From an uncultured Lactococcus sp. (GTDB taxonomy: Bacteria; Bacillota; Bacilli; Lactobacillales; Streptococcaceae), in the NCBI RefSeq assembly GCF_934191625.1, contig NZ_CAKPUG010000002.1:248001-312000 (forward strand): 64,000 nt of DNA. The letters are read 5' to 3'. The notes under the pieces were generated by a model that worked only from the letters and a program-made list of their open reading frames with translations, had not been told where the DNA came from and did no database searches. The position numbers were made by a program, and so were the translations under genes. Numbering within the stretch: position 1 is the stretch's first letter; each line of letters begins with the position of its first letter. Positions 25,269 through 34,376 of the stretch are shown piece by piece.

Positions 25269-25496
25269 TCCTCCTAACTCGTATATTTAAAAAGGTACAC
25301 TCCCGCGAATCTCCAATAATATCTCTTGATTTTCATTAAATAAGCTCGACTTCTTATCCTTCTTTTCACTTTCATTTTATCATAACAAATCTTATATTTA
25401 CTAAAAAATTCACTTAAACTTAATGAGGTTGATTTTTTAATATTATTTGTCTGCGTTATATAACTTGAGAGTGTTTGCATTTTCTTACCCACAAAT

Positions 25497-25521
25497 AAAG
25501 ACAGTCATAAAGGCTGTCTTT
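25497..25521 (-). terminator. Terminator of the Spx-like trio
   Basis: AAAGACAG and CTGTCTTT around a 9-nt loop on the minus strand, 96 bp after the last Spx-like stop codon. Confidence 0.65.
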
Positions 25522-25616
25522 TACTTAAAATATTTTAAAAGAAAACTATAAGATTGAGTATAGATAATCAATCGTGTCCCTATTGTAAAAAATGTTTTTA
25601 ATCTCCTAAAAGCGGT

Positions 25617-26009
25617 TTAATCCCACAGTCCATTATAAAATTCTATTCTTCTTCGTGCTTGTGGAATAAATTGTCGAATATTTTCTTCATTATACCCGAC
25701 CTGTAGATGACAATCATCAATTAATAAGGGAAGACGTAGTAAACTTTTATTACTGTTTATCCACCCGAGTAATTCAACCAGGGAAAGATCTTCAACAAAA
25801 CCTGCTATATCAGAGTAAACTAATGATTTTTGAGCAAGTATTTCCCGAGTGCCTTTTTCTGTTAATGAAAGAATTTTAAAAAATTCATCCTGAGTCATTT
25901 TTGTTTCAGAAGTCCAATTTATTCCTTCATAATCTAAATTCTGCTTTTCCAACCATCGTAATGCTTTTTTGGAAGAATCATTTTTTAATGAATAATATAT
26001 TTTTACCAC
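25617..26009 (-). CDS. Spx-like protein lacking the CxxC switch (copy 1)
   Basis: 130-aa ArsC/Spx-fold protein. The usual CxxC at residues 10-13 is replaced by NDSS, so it cannot form the redox disulfide. The alpha-subunit contact region is retained (SLTEKGTREILAQKS near 49), as is the C-terminal block LLRLPLLIDD ... LQVGYNEENIRQFIP. It may therefore bind RNA polymerase constitutively or compete with true Spx; that is inference. It lies 48 bp after a close paralogue and shares its strand. Confidence 0.82.
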   Translation of the reverse strand: MVKIYYSLKNDSSKKALRWLEKQNLDYEGINWTSETKMTQDEFFKILSLTEKGTREILAQKSLVYSDIAGFVEDLSLVELLGWINSNKSLLRLPLLIDDCHLQVGYNEENIRQFIPQARRRIEFYNGLWD

Positions 26010-26057
26010 TCTCTACTACATTCCTTTATTTATAATCTTTAAAATAATCATTGTAAG

Positions 26058-26444
26058 TTACTTTAAGAGTTGCTCTTTCTTAAATTTACGTACATTATTT
26101 GGGATAAATTGACGAATACTGTCCTCATTATACCCAACTTGAAGATGGTTATCATCTACAAGTAAAGGTAGTCTTAATAAATCTTTTTCACAATTAATCA
26201 ACCCCAATAGTTCCACCAATGTAAGGTCATTCATGAATTTAGAAAAATTATTATATGAGGAAGATTTCTGAGCCAGTATATCCTTTGTACCATTCTCCGT
26301 TAAAGAAAGAATCTTAAAAAACTCCTCATGTGTCATTCTTGCACTGGCCCAGTTTACTAATTCATACTCTAATTTGTGTTTCTTAAGCCAGCCTATTGCC
26401 TTCTTTGAAGAAGTATTTGTCTTTGAAAGATATATTTTTATCAT
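26058..26444 (-). CDS. Spx-like protein lacking the CxxC switch (copy 2)
   Basis: 128 aa, close paralogue of the preceding gene on the transcript's 3' side. NTSS stands at the CxxC position. SLTENGTKDILAQKS keeps the Gly that contacts the RNA polymerase alpha subunit, and LLRLPLLVDDNHLQVGYNEDSIRQFIP is nearly the Spx consensus. High similarity to copy 1 indicates a local duplication. Confidence 0.82.
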   Translation of the reverse strand: MIKIYLSKTNTSSKKAIGWLKKHKLEYELVNWASARMTHEEFFKILSLTENGTKDILAQKSSSYNNFSKFMNDLTLVELLGLINCEKDLLRLPLLVDDNHLQVGYNEDSIRQFIPNNVRKFKKEQLLK

Positions 26445-26536
26445 ATTATATTCTCCTATATTAATGTATTTATAAGATAAAAATCCTAAGCTATATCTAT
26501 TTCTTCTTAAGAATTTTATTAGTCAATGAAATTTGT

Positions 26537-26917
26537 CTACCTTTTATTTTTATTATGATACTTATTCCGCTTCAGAAGATTTTTTATCGCTTCTTCATCA
26601 AACTCTGTTTGTAAATAAAAAGCATCAGTTACAAAAGGAAGTTTTAGCAATTTATATTCTTTTGTAATAGCCTCGATAAGTTTATTCAAATGGAAAGTTT
26701 GACTAAAATCAATACTTAGCTTTTGGTAAGCTTCACTTTCTTTAGAAATAATAGCGTAAATCCCTTTATTTGATAAAGTAAGAATCTGCATTAACTCTGA
26801 CTTGTTCATTATTTTCTTAGATACATCTATTATCTCAAAATTCAGGTTATATTTTAAAAGTTCTTTTTTAACTTCTACAGCAATTGGATTCTCTTTATCA
26901 GTATATATCTTAATCAT
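26537..26917 (-). CDS. Divergent Spx-like protein lacking the CxxC switch (copy 3)
   Basis: 126 aa, first gene of the trio in reading direction. NPIA replaces CxxC. The fold markers MIKIYTDKEN, LTLSNKGIYAIISKES and KLPFVTDAFYLQTEFDEEAIKNLL are visible but more diverged than in the other two; the usual VGYN is TEFD. Function uncertain; grouped with the other two by position, size and fold. Confidence 0.7.
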   Translation of the reverse strand: MIKIYTDKENPIAVEVKKELLKYNLNFEIIDVSKKIMNKSELMQILTLSNKGIYAIISKESEAYQKLSIDFSQTFHLNKLIEAITKEYKLLKLPFVTDAFYLQTEFDEEAIKNLLKRNKYHNKNKR

Positions 26918-27376
26918 CTTCCCTCCTCAAATCCTCAAAAACCATTTCAACAAAACTTTTTATTATTCTTTGATTTATTAACGTTATATTAGAATACTAT
27001 AATATTTTTATTAATTCAATGGAAGTTTTTTGAAATTATAACTACAATAAGATTACATAATTTTAAGAACTTATTAATTTTATAAAGATGCAAGGATGTC
27101 TATTTAAAAAGATTCTACGGTATTGTTTGCAGAATCTTTTAGGAAATTAAATTATATATTTAAAATAGGGGAGTTGTAGAATGTTAGAAAGATTAGTCAC
27201 TTGAACATTTTCTTAAAAGAACTATTTCCTCCTAACAATTTTATTATATACCAATATACCGCTGATGAATTCTTTATTTTTTTACACTGCGGTGAAGCTC
27301 CTCATTTTGATACAAAAAAAGCTCCAATGAGCTTTTCAAGAAAATACGTTTGATCTATAATAGATTAAAATTCATC
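26918..27376. other. AT-rich intergenic region
   Basis: No supported gene. It contains a symmetrical hairpin AAAAGATTCT/AGAATCTTTT (27106-27140) with A and T flanks, which could end transcription in either direction, and the terminator at 27314-27336. A GGGGAG followed by a seven-codon ATG frame near 27180 is too short to call. Confidence 0.4.
27314..27336 (-). terminator. Terminator of the actin-like ATPase gene
   Basis: Minus-strand AAAAGCTC-ATTG-GAGCTTTT followed by TTT, 41 bp after the stop codon. Confidence 0.85.
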
Positions 27377-28480
27377 CTAATTAGTTTTTTCTTCTTTCAC
27401 CTGTGTTTCTTTTCTTTCCTCTAAAACATTGAAAATTTTCCCTAGTTTATAAAACCCGCGTACGTTTGCCATTTCTGATTCTGGTACGATTTGAACTTCT
27501 GGGAATTCTTTTTTTATTTTATCTTCAAGAATAATATTTGCTCCACCACCAGTTATATAGATAGCAGTTAATTTTTCTGGTTGACGAATTTCTGATCGCA
27601 TTTTGTTTAAAATATGATTTGTATAATATTTTCGGGCTTGATTAATAATTGAAGTCAAATCTTGTGTCTGCTTCCCTCCTCTTAATTCATAAACATATTT
27701 TTTATCTTTTCTATTTGACTTAAATATATTCATTAAGGTATTAGAATCAACTCCAGTTTGGCTTCTAATCCTATCAATTACATCTATAACACCCCAGGAT
27801 TCATTAAAACTTTTCCTTCCAAAAGAAAAACGTTTAATTGTTGCACCAACTGTAGTCCCTCCTCCTAGATCAATAATTTCACTTTCTCCCTTGAGTAGTT
27901 CTTCTTTTTTATTAGTTTTTTCCTCATCTATGAGATTCACAATTGTTCCAAAATATTGTGGAACTGTTTTTATCTTATTAATATCAATCTGGTATTTTTC
28001 TTCATTGATAGTCACATTTTGTGTATTAGACAAATATTCGCAAATACTTCTTTTAGCTTCAGTATCATCCAACGATTGTGAATCCCCTGCTTCTGAGACA
28101 GGAAGACCTATAACAATATCTACTTCATAGCTGCCCTCTCCATACTCAGAAACAGCTAATCCTAAGGCATAAGTTAGCATTGACATAAATGTTTCGTTGT
28201 TGTAACGTCGGATACCATAACCGGTTGATCGTATCCACATTTCTTCATATCCTATATCTGTAAGTGTTGGGCCGAAATAATGTCCCTTATTTTCATTAAT
28301 TGCTGTTTTAAATACAGGAAAAATATCATTGCTAGGAATAATGAATTCCATATTTGTATCTTCTATATCTAAAATCGCAGCTGGAAAAATTAATTCATTG
28401 TTCTTAGTCTTAATTTTTATTTGTTCATTTCCTAAATCAAGAGCTATCAAAATAGTCTCTTCATGTATTTGTTCGTCCAT
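27377..28480 (-). CDS. ParM/StbA-like actin-family ATPase
   Basis: 367 aa. Actin-fold motifs are in order: phosphate 1 ALDLGNEQIK near 13, phosphate 2 IIDLGGGTTVGA near 198, and the adenosine motif YITGGGANIILE near 310. Length and the helical QTGVDSNTLMNIF segment match ParM/Alp proteins that form filaments for plasmid segregation. No ParR-type adaptor or parC repeats lie nearby, and the gene sits on what looks like chromosome, 22 bp after an Mga-like regulator. It may be a relic or may have been recruited for another role. The highly charged tail (ERKETQVKEEKTN) is unusual. Confidence 0.78.
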   Translation of the reverse strand: MDEQIHEETILIALDLGNEQIKIKTKNNELIFPAAILDIEDTNMEFIIPSNDIFPVFKTAINENKGHYFGPTLTDIGYEEMWIRSTGYGIRRYNNETFMSMLTYALGLAVSEYGEGSYEVDIVIGLPVSEAGDSQSLDDTEAKRSICEYLSNTQNVTINEEKYQIDINKIKTVPQYFGTIVNLIDEEKTNKKEELLKGESEIIDLGGGTTVGATIKRFSFGRKSFNESWGVIDVIDRIRSQTGVDSNTLMNIFKSNRKDKKYVYELRGGKQTQDLTSIINQARKYYTNHILNKMRSEIRQPEKLTAIYITGGGANIILEDKIKKEFPEVQIVPESEMANVRGFYKLGKIFNVLEERKETQVKEEKTN

Positions 28481-28502
28481 CAGTTTTTTCTCCTTTATAT
28501 TC

Positions 28503-29981
28503 CTAAATATTAGTAATTTTACTCAAATCATATTCAAAAAGTTCTTCTCGAATCTTTTGTAATTCAATAAGATCCAAAACAAAACTTATTTGCAATTTTC
28601 TTGAAGAAATTTTATTTAAAATATCATACTCTCCATCATAAAGTATTAAATCATCACTATGATATTCTTCTGCGCTCATTTGAGGGTTAAATTGTTGAAT
28701 CTCTACCAAAGCACCATATTCGTGAGTAAGCACCTCTTTAGCTAATAAATAATCAGCATAAAAACTCGAGAGTAAAAAGAGACGTTTAGGCCGGCTTTTT
28801 TTATTTAAGACAAAATACAACTTAGATGCTAAGTATTGAAAATGTGCATTTGAAAATATAAGCCCTCTTTCTGCCTCAAGGTTCCACTCCTCAAATATCT
28901 CTTTGATTTGTTCAAAAAACACTAACGGAACACGAGCTATATGCCCTCGTTCCAAATGCTCTTCGGGAATAAGCAATTGTAAATTAAATAAACATTTACG
29001 AAGAAAACTGATAATAGATACTTCGAATAAAGGATCATTTTTTAAAGGAAAATTATATTTTTTTTCGAATTTATCCACTAATTCTTTATAATGTAATCTT
29101 GGTGAATTTTTGATTAATTCTGAATAGGAATTATAGGTATCACTTAGACGTTCATTGTCATAGTAGTTTGCATTCATAATATTAAAGACTAAAGCAAAAT
29201 AAAAAATTTCATCATCTGTAGGCTGCACATACATGTTCTTTTTTAAAAATTTTTCTATAGGACCAGAAAGTCTTTGATATATTTTAGTTTTTTTTAAAAT
29301 TTGTACCGACTCATCGTCAAAAATTATTGGATTTTTCTTCTCTCTGCTAAAGTTCAATTGCAGCAAAATACTTGCATATTCTTTAGAAGATTTTGAAAAA
29401 AGACATTTTTCCACTCCTTCCACTTCTTTAAAGAGCTTTTCTAGCATAAACTGTCGATGCGAAGTAATATCTATAAAGTCCACGCCAACTTTCCATTGAT
29501 AAAAAGCCATTAAAAAACGTATACGGCATTCGTTATTAACTATTTCTTCTCCTGAAATCTTAATATCAAGCCGTTCAAGATATTCAATTATTAAACTTCT
29601 TGTTTTGTAAACTTTTGCTAGAGAAATCCATTCTTCTTCAGCAAAATTATCTATATTTTTAAAATTATTCTTAAGGAAAAAGCAACAAGCTCTCACAAAT
29701 AAAGAGTCTTGATATATTTTCTGCAAAATATCTCTCTTACTTTTTTGCTTTTTATTGAAAATAGAATATCCCATAGTATCTGAAAGTATAAGTGGATCTG
29801 TAACGGAGCAATATTCTTGATTTATACACTTTATATCCGATTTGATTGTTGCTGCCGTTACTTCTAGTTCAATCGCCATTTCGTTAGAAGTAAGATGTTC
29901 TTTTTCCCAAAGTATTGTTACTATTTCTGCCTTCCTATAAACTTCTTTTTCAATATATTGTACAAATAATGAGTCAGCCAT
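28503..29981 (-). CDS. Mga-family transcription regulator
   Basis: About 492 aa; start at 29981 is chosen because AAAAGGAG lies five bases before it, though an ATG at 30020 also has AGGA upstream. The N-terminal winged helix (LTSNEMAIELEVTAATIKSDIKCIN, about 30-55) is followed by PRD-like helical domains and a C-terminal EIIB-like part (RPKRLFLLSSFYADYLLAKEVL). Same family as the genes at 10131 and 46764, yet clearly diverged. It is 22 bp upstream of the actin-like gene and likely co-transcribed with it. Confidence 0.75.
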   Translation of the reverse strand: MADSLFVQYIEKEVYRKAEIVTILWEKEHLTSNEMAIELEVTAATIKSDIKCINQEYCSVTDPLILSDTMGYSIFNKKQKSKRDILQKIYQDSLFVRACCFFLKNNFKNIDNFAEEEWISLAKVYKTRSLIIEYLERLDIKISGEEIVNNECRIRFLMAFYQWKVGVDFIDITSHRQFMLEKLFKEVEGVEKCLFSKSSKEYASILLQLNFSREKKNPIIFDDESVQILKKTKIYQRLSGPIEKFLKKNMYVQPTDDEIFYFALVFNIMNANYYDNERLSDTYNSYSELIKNSPRLHYKELVDKFEKKYNFPLKNDPLFEVSIISFLRKCLFNLQLLIPEEHLERGHIARVPLVFFEQIKEIFEEWNLEAERGLIFSNAHFQYLASKLYFVLNKKSRPKRLFLLSSFYADYLLAKEVLTHEYGALVEIQQFNPQMSAEEYHSDDLILYDGEYDILNKISSRKLQISFVLDLIELQKIREELFEYDLSKITNI

Positions 29982-30275
29982 GTTTGCTCCTTTTAAAAAT
30001 TTCGTATCGTTATTCATCATATTCCTATCTCAAAAAAATATTTACAACTGGTAAGCTACAATTTTTTATTATAATACTAGAAATAAACTTTTTTTATAAA
30101 TGAGACTATATTATAATTGTATAATATTTTTTCATTAAATTTAAAAGATATCTTTTTTTATTCCCATTTTTAACTCATAAAAACATAATACTTCCTGCTT
30201 ATACAAACAAATCCGTTATGATTATATCATGACCAACCACTTCTTTTTTTTTATTTTTTTATCTCTCAGAATAAT

Positions 30276-30294
30276 TCTATACAATATGTATAGA
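30276..30294. promoter_or_regulatory. Operator-like inverted repeat
   Basis: TCTATAC and GTATAGA around AATAT, a 19-bp perfect palindrome between the Mga-like gene and the internalin-like gene. A DNA-binding dimer site is plausible; which protein binds is unknown. Confidence 0.4.
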
Positions 30295-30321
30295 TTTCTC
30301 CAAACATGATTAATTTATTAA

Positions 30322-30351
30322 AACAAAAAGACTCCATTTTGGTAGAGTCTC
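30322..30351 (-). terminator. Terminator of the internalin-like gene
   Basis: Minus-strand AGACTC and GAGTCT around a 10-nt loop followed by TTTTTG and TTTT. Confidence 0.82.
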
Positions 30352-30407
30352 TCACAATTGCAAACCAGAATTAAAATAGCATGGTAATTTTATTTGTGCT
30401 TTAAAAA

Positions 30408-31637
30408 CTACTGTAAATAGACGATATACTCTCCACTAAATTGTCCAGAATTCCACGAACAACTTACATGATTTAGGTTCACTAAATATGATTTATCCCA
30501 CGTTACCGTATTTCCGGTTATAACACCATTATTCGATGCGGTAAAGTTATCCAACTGACTACATAATCTTGGTCCACTTCCGTAATTCGTTATAAGAAGA
30601 TTATATAAGGGTAAACTTAATGAAGAATCTTTTTGTAACTTCTGAGTCGTTATTATCTTCTGATCTTTAATATCTACATTTTTTATATGATCTATTATTG
30701 GAGAGGCATCACTTACATTTCCTCCAATAGCTTCAAAACTTTTCAAGTTCCTTAGACGAGAAACATATGAAGTATGTACATTCTGCATATTTTTAACAAC
30801 TAGTGTTTCTAAGGAATTTAACATCTCTTCTCTAGAGTAGCTCATTATAGAGAAATTTAGTCCTGGAACATCGGCCAATTTTAAAGAGACTAAATTCTGC
30901 ATATCATTTATCCCTGTTAGATTGTTGATAGCATAATTCATCAAATCTAAATCTTTAATGTTCCTGAGTTGACATTTTTCAAATACAGTATTATTTTGTG
31001 GTAGATTCAATTTGTTATTAATAGCTAATCTGAAATTTTCATCGGGAATATCTACAGCAATCCTGCCTTCATTATAAAGGTTATAAGCCTTTTTTATCAT
31101 TCCATAGTCTCGTTTTATAGAAGGTGTATCTGAAGGCAAACCTAATTTTTCATACCGCTGAACAACATCATTAAGTCCACCATAATTTCCATCACTTGAA
31201 GAATACAACTCTGTAAAGTTGGATGTTAAACAAGTGTGTTCGCTATCAACAAAATAGTTTTCCAAATTATCATTAATCTTATATGCACGTTGTCTAAGGC
31301 TAATTGCTCCCCTTGCTTCAAAGTATAAATTATTTGCAAGATAAACCAAATCGCTGAGATGGAGTTTGTCCTGACATTCTGGAAGTTGTTTTACCTGTTC
31401 ACATGCAGTATCAATATAACTTTGAAAATTGCATGATGTAGAAAATATTTCTGTATGTTTTTTATCTTTAAAAAGTTCATCTACTTTTTGAGTAACTGTT
31501 TTTAAATCTGAAGAAGCAAAAGGAACAATTTGTTTTTGACCTGGTCCTATTTCCAATGCAAAAGATTTGTTAACTCCAACTGTTCCACCAAGCGTGGTTA
31601 ACAAAATCAAAGCAGAAATAGTTCGCTTTAATTTCAT
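30408..31637 (-). CDS. Secreted internalin-like protein (short LRR plus Ig-like cap)
   Basis: 409 aa with a signal peptide (residues 1-27, ending NKSFA). Residues 28-190 form a helical region with no recognised domain. From 195 it resembles internalins: the cap VDIPDENFRLAINNKLNLP, then three or four degenerate leucine-rich turns (NLTGINDMQNLVSLKLADV, LNSLETLVVKNMQNV), then a C-terminal Ig-like end GNTVTWDKSYLVN ... FSGEYIVYL. It has seven cysteines, many for such a protein, and no LPxTG, so it is probably released. Function unknown; possible host or partner binding. Confidence 0.65.
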   Translation of the reverse strand: MKLKRTISALILLTTLGGTVGVNKSFALEIGPGQKQIVPFASSDLKTVTQKVDELFKDKKHTEIFSTSCNFQSYIDTACEQVKQLPECQDKLHLSDLVYLANNLYFEARGAISLRQRAYKINDNLENYFVDSEHTCLTSNFTELYSSSDGNYGGLNDVVQRYEKLGLPSDTPSIKRDYGMIKKAYNLYNEGRIAVDIPDENFRLAINNKLNLPQNNTVFEKCQLRNIKDLDLMNYAINNLTGINDMQNLVSLKLADVPGLNFSIMSYSREEMLNSLETLVVKNMQNVHTSYVSRLRNLKSFEAIGGNVSDASPIIDHIKNVDIKDQKIITTQKLQKDSSLSLPLYNLLITNYGSGPRLCSQLDNFTASNNGVITGNTVTWDKSYLVNLNHVSCSWNSGQFSGEYIVYLQ

Positions 31638-31801
31638 AATTTTCTCCTTAGAATAATATTTTATAAAGAATACATTTTACTATTATTTTTCTCTATATTA
31701 ATGATAATACCACTTTATCAAGCCATATCATTCTTTATTTTTTTACTGGCAAGTAACTTCTGCTCGAAGTTTTGTGCCATATATTTCCTTCTATAGTAAA
31801 A

Positions 31802-33208
31802 TTATTTTCTAAATATAAATATCAGTAATTTTTTTAAAATAGTACGATATAAAAATAGCAGCAAAGGCAACAAAAGTATTGAAAAAATTTCTAAATTAGA
31901 ATAAATGAAGAGAGTTTGTAAGCAAAGAACAATGCCCCCAAAAAGAATGTAGCTTATTTTCAAGTCCATTTTAATAAAAGTTCTCGTCTCTTTTATTCGA
32001 ATTATCCAAACAGCAAAAAAGCTAATCATAGTAGAAATCCCTGCTCCATTTATACCAACATATGGTATCAGAATTAAATTGAGAATAATATTTATTATCC
32101 CTCCACACAACGAAGTCGTAAATATACCTCGGGTCTTCATAGTTGCTAAATAATTCATACCAACAAACATCGAAAAATTAGAAAAAAGAACACTTAATAG
32201 TAAAAATGGAACATATCTCCATGAGTAATAAAAATCAGGGGATACTAGGAGATGTATAATCACTTTTAGAAACGCCAAAATTATACTGCATAGAATTACT
32301 GAAACTATAATAAGATAATTGAATACATCACTAAAGAACTGCTGATTATCTTCACTATTTCTTTCTTCCACGGCTGATATTTGCCAAGCTTGTATAAATA
32401 CGGTGATAAAAATACTAATTAATAACGGAACTTTTGAAGCAACGGCATACAATCCATTTGCGGAAGTTCCTATCTTATGGACAATAAAAAAACGATCCGA
32501 TAGATTCATAACCCACCACATCAGCTGATTGGGAATTAAGGGAATCGTATACACCAGCATCTTTCGAAAAGTACTTGTGTTAAAACAACTTACATGAATC
32601 TGTTTATAAATTTTCCCTACACTCACTAAAAACACTGTAGCAATAAGATAGCCCATGATTAGAGCATAGAAATAAGAGTGTATTTTTCCAAACTTTGAAA
32701 TATCAAAAAAGATAAGAGTAAAAGCCAAAGTAACTATGGAAATACTTATGCTGTTGAGTGCATATAAAAAATTATTTTGTAGCGTTTTTAAATATTGTGA
32801 TATTATCGTATTTACTATTTGTAAAAAAACCACCCAAAAGTATATATTCCAATTTGTTAAATTAAATAAAGAAATAGCTATTTGCGTGAAGAGAAAACAA
32901 ACTATCCCTATCCCTAAAATACTAAACAAACCAGTATTAAATACGACTAAGCAATCATTATCTTTGTCAAGCGCAAATCTTAAAACTGCTTCCGAAATAC
33001 ATAGAGAAAATATAGGAACAAGTAAATTCAATGTTGTATTTACTAAATCAACATAACCATACTGTGCTGTATCTAGATAAAAGGTATATATTGGAACAAG
33101 AAAAAAAGAAATAAGTTTACTTCCTATAATTCCCACACCAAATATTAAAGTGTTATATATTAAGCGTTTATTTCTTTTACTCAAATTGAATATTACCCTT
33201 TTTAACAA
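31802..33208 (-). CDS. Polysaccharide repeat-unit flippase (Wzx-like)
   Basis: 468 aa with 12-14 membrane segments, MATE/polysaccharide-transporter superfamily (KLISFFLVPIYTFYLDTAQYGYVDLV near 26 is the typical N-terminus). Flips undecaprenyl-linked repeat units across the membrane in Wzx/Wzy pathways. Its start overlaps the pyruvyltransferase gene by 32 bp. Last gene of the polysaccharide operon; the gap after it (31638-31801) has no obvious terminator. Confidence 0.85.
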   Translation of the reverse strand: MLKRVIFNLSKRNKRLIYNTLIFGVGIIGSKLISFFLVPIYTFYLDTAQYGYVDLVNTTLNLLVPIFSLCISEAVLRFALDKDNDCLVVFNTGLFSILGIGIVCFLFTQIAISLFNLTNWNIYFWVVFLQIVNTIISQYLKTLQNNFLYALNSISISIVTLAFTLIFFDISKFGKIHSYFYALIMGYLIATVFLVSVGKIYKQIHVSCFNTSTFRKMLVYTIPLIPNQLMWWVMNLSDRFFIVHKIGTSANGLYAVASKVPLLISIFITVFIQAWQISAVEERNSEDNQQFFSDVFNYLIIVSVILCSIILAFLKVIIHLLVSPDFYYSWRYVPFLLLSVLFSNFSMFVGMNYLATMKTRGIFTTSLCGGIINIILNLILIPYVGINGAGISTMISFFAVWIIRIKETRTFIKMDLKISYILFGGIVLCLQTLFIYSNLEIFSILLLPLLLFLYRTILKKLLIFIFRK

Positions 33209-34376
33209 ATTCTAGTTGGTTCAAGCATACTGATGCTAAGTCAACTAAGTGTCCCTGACTAATTTCCATACTTTTCTCAATGTCTGATTTATGAGCCCAT
33301 AGGTATTCTATTTTTTCGCGAAAGGCCGAAAACTCTCCTACGGATATATCCATGTTGAATAACTGCAAATTGGAGTAAATACATGCTTCTTTCATCTTAT
33401 TCTCATAAGCTAAAGAAATAAATGGAATAGCATTTTTTATTGCCATTATTACACCATGATACCTCATTGAGACTACAGCTGAAGAATTACTGATTATCAA
33501 ATCGTAGTCAAAACAATCATGGACTTTTATATCTAATATTTGTTTTTCTTCAAGACCCGCATCAAGAAAGTGTTGTTTGTAATTTAAGAGGAGATCATCC
33601 TCATTAGATTCTCCATACATATGAGGCAGAAAAACTATTTTTTGCTTATTGCATTCTAAAAACTCTATTAACTCTGGAATTATAACTTCTTGTAACTTCT
33701 CTTCTACATTACTATTTTTAAAATTAGGATGCCAATTGGAAAGCTTAGCCGGAATAAAAACAATATAGTTTTTTTTATTTTGTATATATTCTGGAGAGAT
33801 TTTAACATTCTTGAACATAAAACCAGTATCAACAGTTCTAACAGAACTTATCCGTTGTTTTTTTAAATATTGGTATGAAGATAACTCTCTGACATAGATA
33901 TCAGAACGACGAAGTATTTTTGCCGCAATCCTATCAAAGAGAAGATGTCCTGACTTACCTATTGTATTATTGTGAAAAACAAGATCTCCTTCAAAAACAT
34001 CTACCATCCAAACTTTAAGGAGAAATCTCCAATCTTTATAGATACCTATGTTTGCACCACTCGGTGAAACAAAAATTTTATCAGCCTCTTGAATTGTTTT
34101 TCTAAATTCCCTAAGTGTATCATCGAATATAATTTTCAATCCAAATAAAGAAAAAAAATAGAAAATAAAAAGTTGTATTTTCCCCACTTTTTTTAAAGTT
34201 AAATCAAACCTATGTTCAACGTTTTCTTCATCTATTGGAAGTTTACCTTTTGTGTTGTAAATTATATCAATATGCAAATTATTTGGGAATCTTTTTTTCA
34301 ATTCTTGGATTAGTGCGATTCCAGCAATGTCATCTCCGTAATTCAATGAATGTTGGTTGATAATTAAAAATTTCAT
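33177..34376 (-). CDS. Polysaccharide pyruvyl transferase family protein
   Basis: 399 aa, PF04230-like: starts MKFLIINQHSLNYGDDIAG and ends with the conserved DLIISNSSAVVSMRYHGVIMAIKNAIPFISLAYE near 290-330, whose SxRxH block is the family signature. Adds pyruvate ketals (from PEP) to sugars, giving acidic polymers. Overlaps the upstream glycosyltransferase by four bases. Confidence 0.85.
   Translation of the reverse strand: MKFLIINQHSLNYGDDIAGIALIQELKKRFPNNLHIDIIYNTKGKLPIDEENVEHRFDLTLKKVGKIQLFIFYFFSLFGLKIIFDDTLREFRKTIQEADKIFVSPSGANIGIYKDWRFLLKVWMVDVFEGDLVFHNNTIGKSGHLLFDRIAAKILRRSDIYVRELSSYQYLKKQRISSVRTVDTGFMFKNVKISPEYIQNKKNYIVFIPAKLSNWHPNFKNSNVEEKLQEVIIPELIEFLECNKQKIVFLPHMYGESNEDDLLLNYKQHFLDAGLEEKQILDIKVHDCFDYDLIISNSSAVVSMRYHGVIMAIKNAIPFISLAYENKMKEACIYSNLQLFNMDISVGEFSAFREKIEYLWAHKSDIEKSMEISQGHLVDLASVCLNQLEFVKKGNIQFE

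Larger units (their letters stand above)
30021..30407. other. Intergenic region with palindrome and terminator
   Basis: Very AT-rich. It contains a perfect inverted repeat TCTATAC-AATAT-GTATAGA (30276-30294), an AAAAGATATCTTTT palindrome (about 30145-30158) and the internalin-like gene's terminator (30322-30351). The rest is probably promoter DNA for the Mga-like gene. Confidence 0.45.

Noticed and set aside
25274..25492. 72-codon basic frame between the Rgg-like and Spx-like genes
   Set aside because: It starts with GTG directly at the terminator of the Spx trio, has no good binding site and no hydrophobic pheromone-like part; probably promoter DNA of rgg.
24055..25620. SHP-type pheromone gene partnering the Rgg-like regulator
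   Set aside because: Short frames on both strands around rgg were checked by eye; none gives a roughly 20-residue hydrophobic peptide with a binding site.
27175..27210. Seven-codon frame after GGGGAG near 27180
   Set aside because: Too short to judge, and no neighbouring attenuator or operon would explain a leader peptide here.
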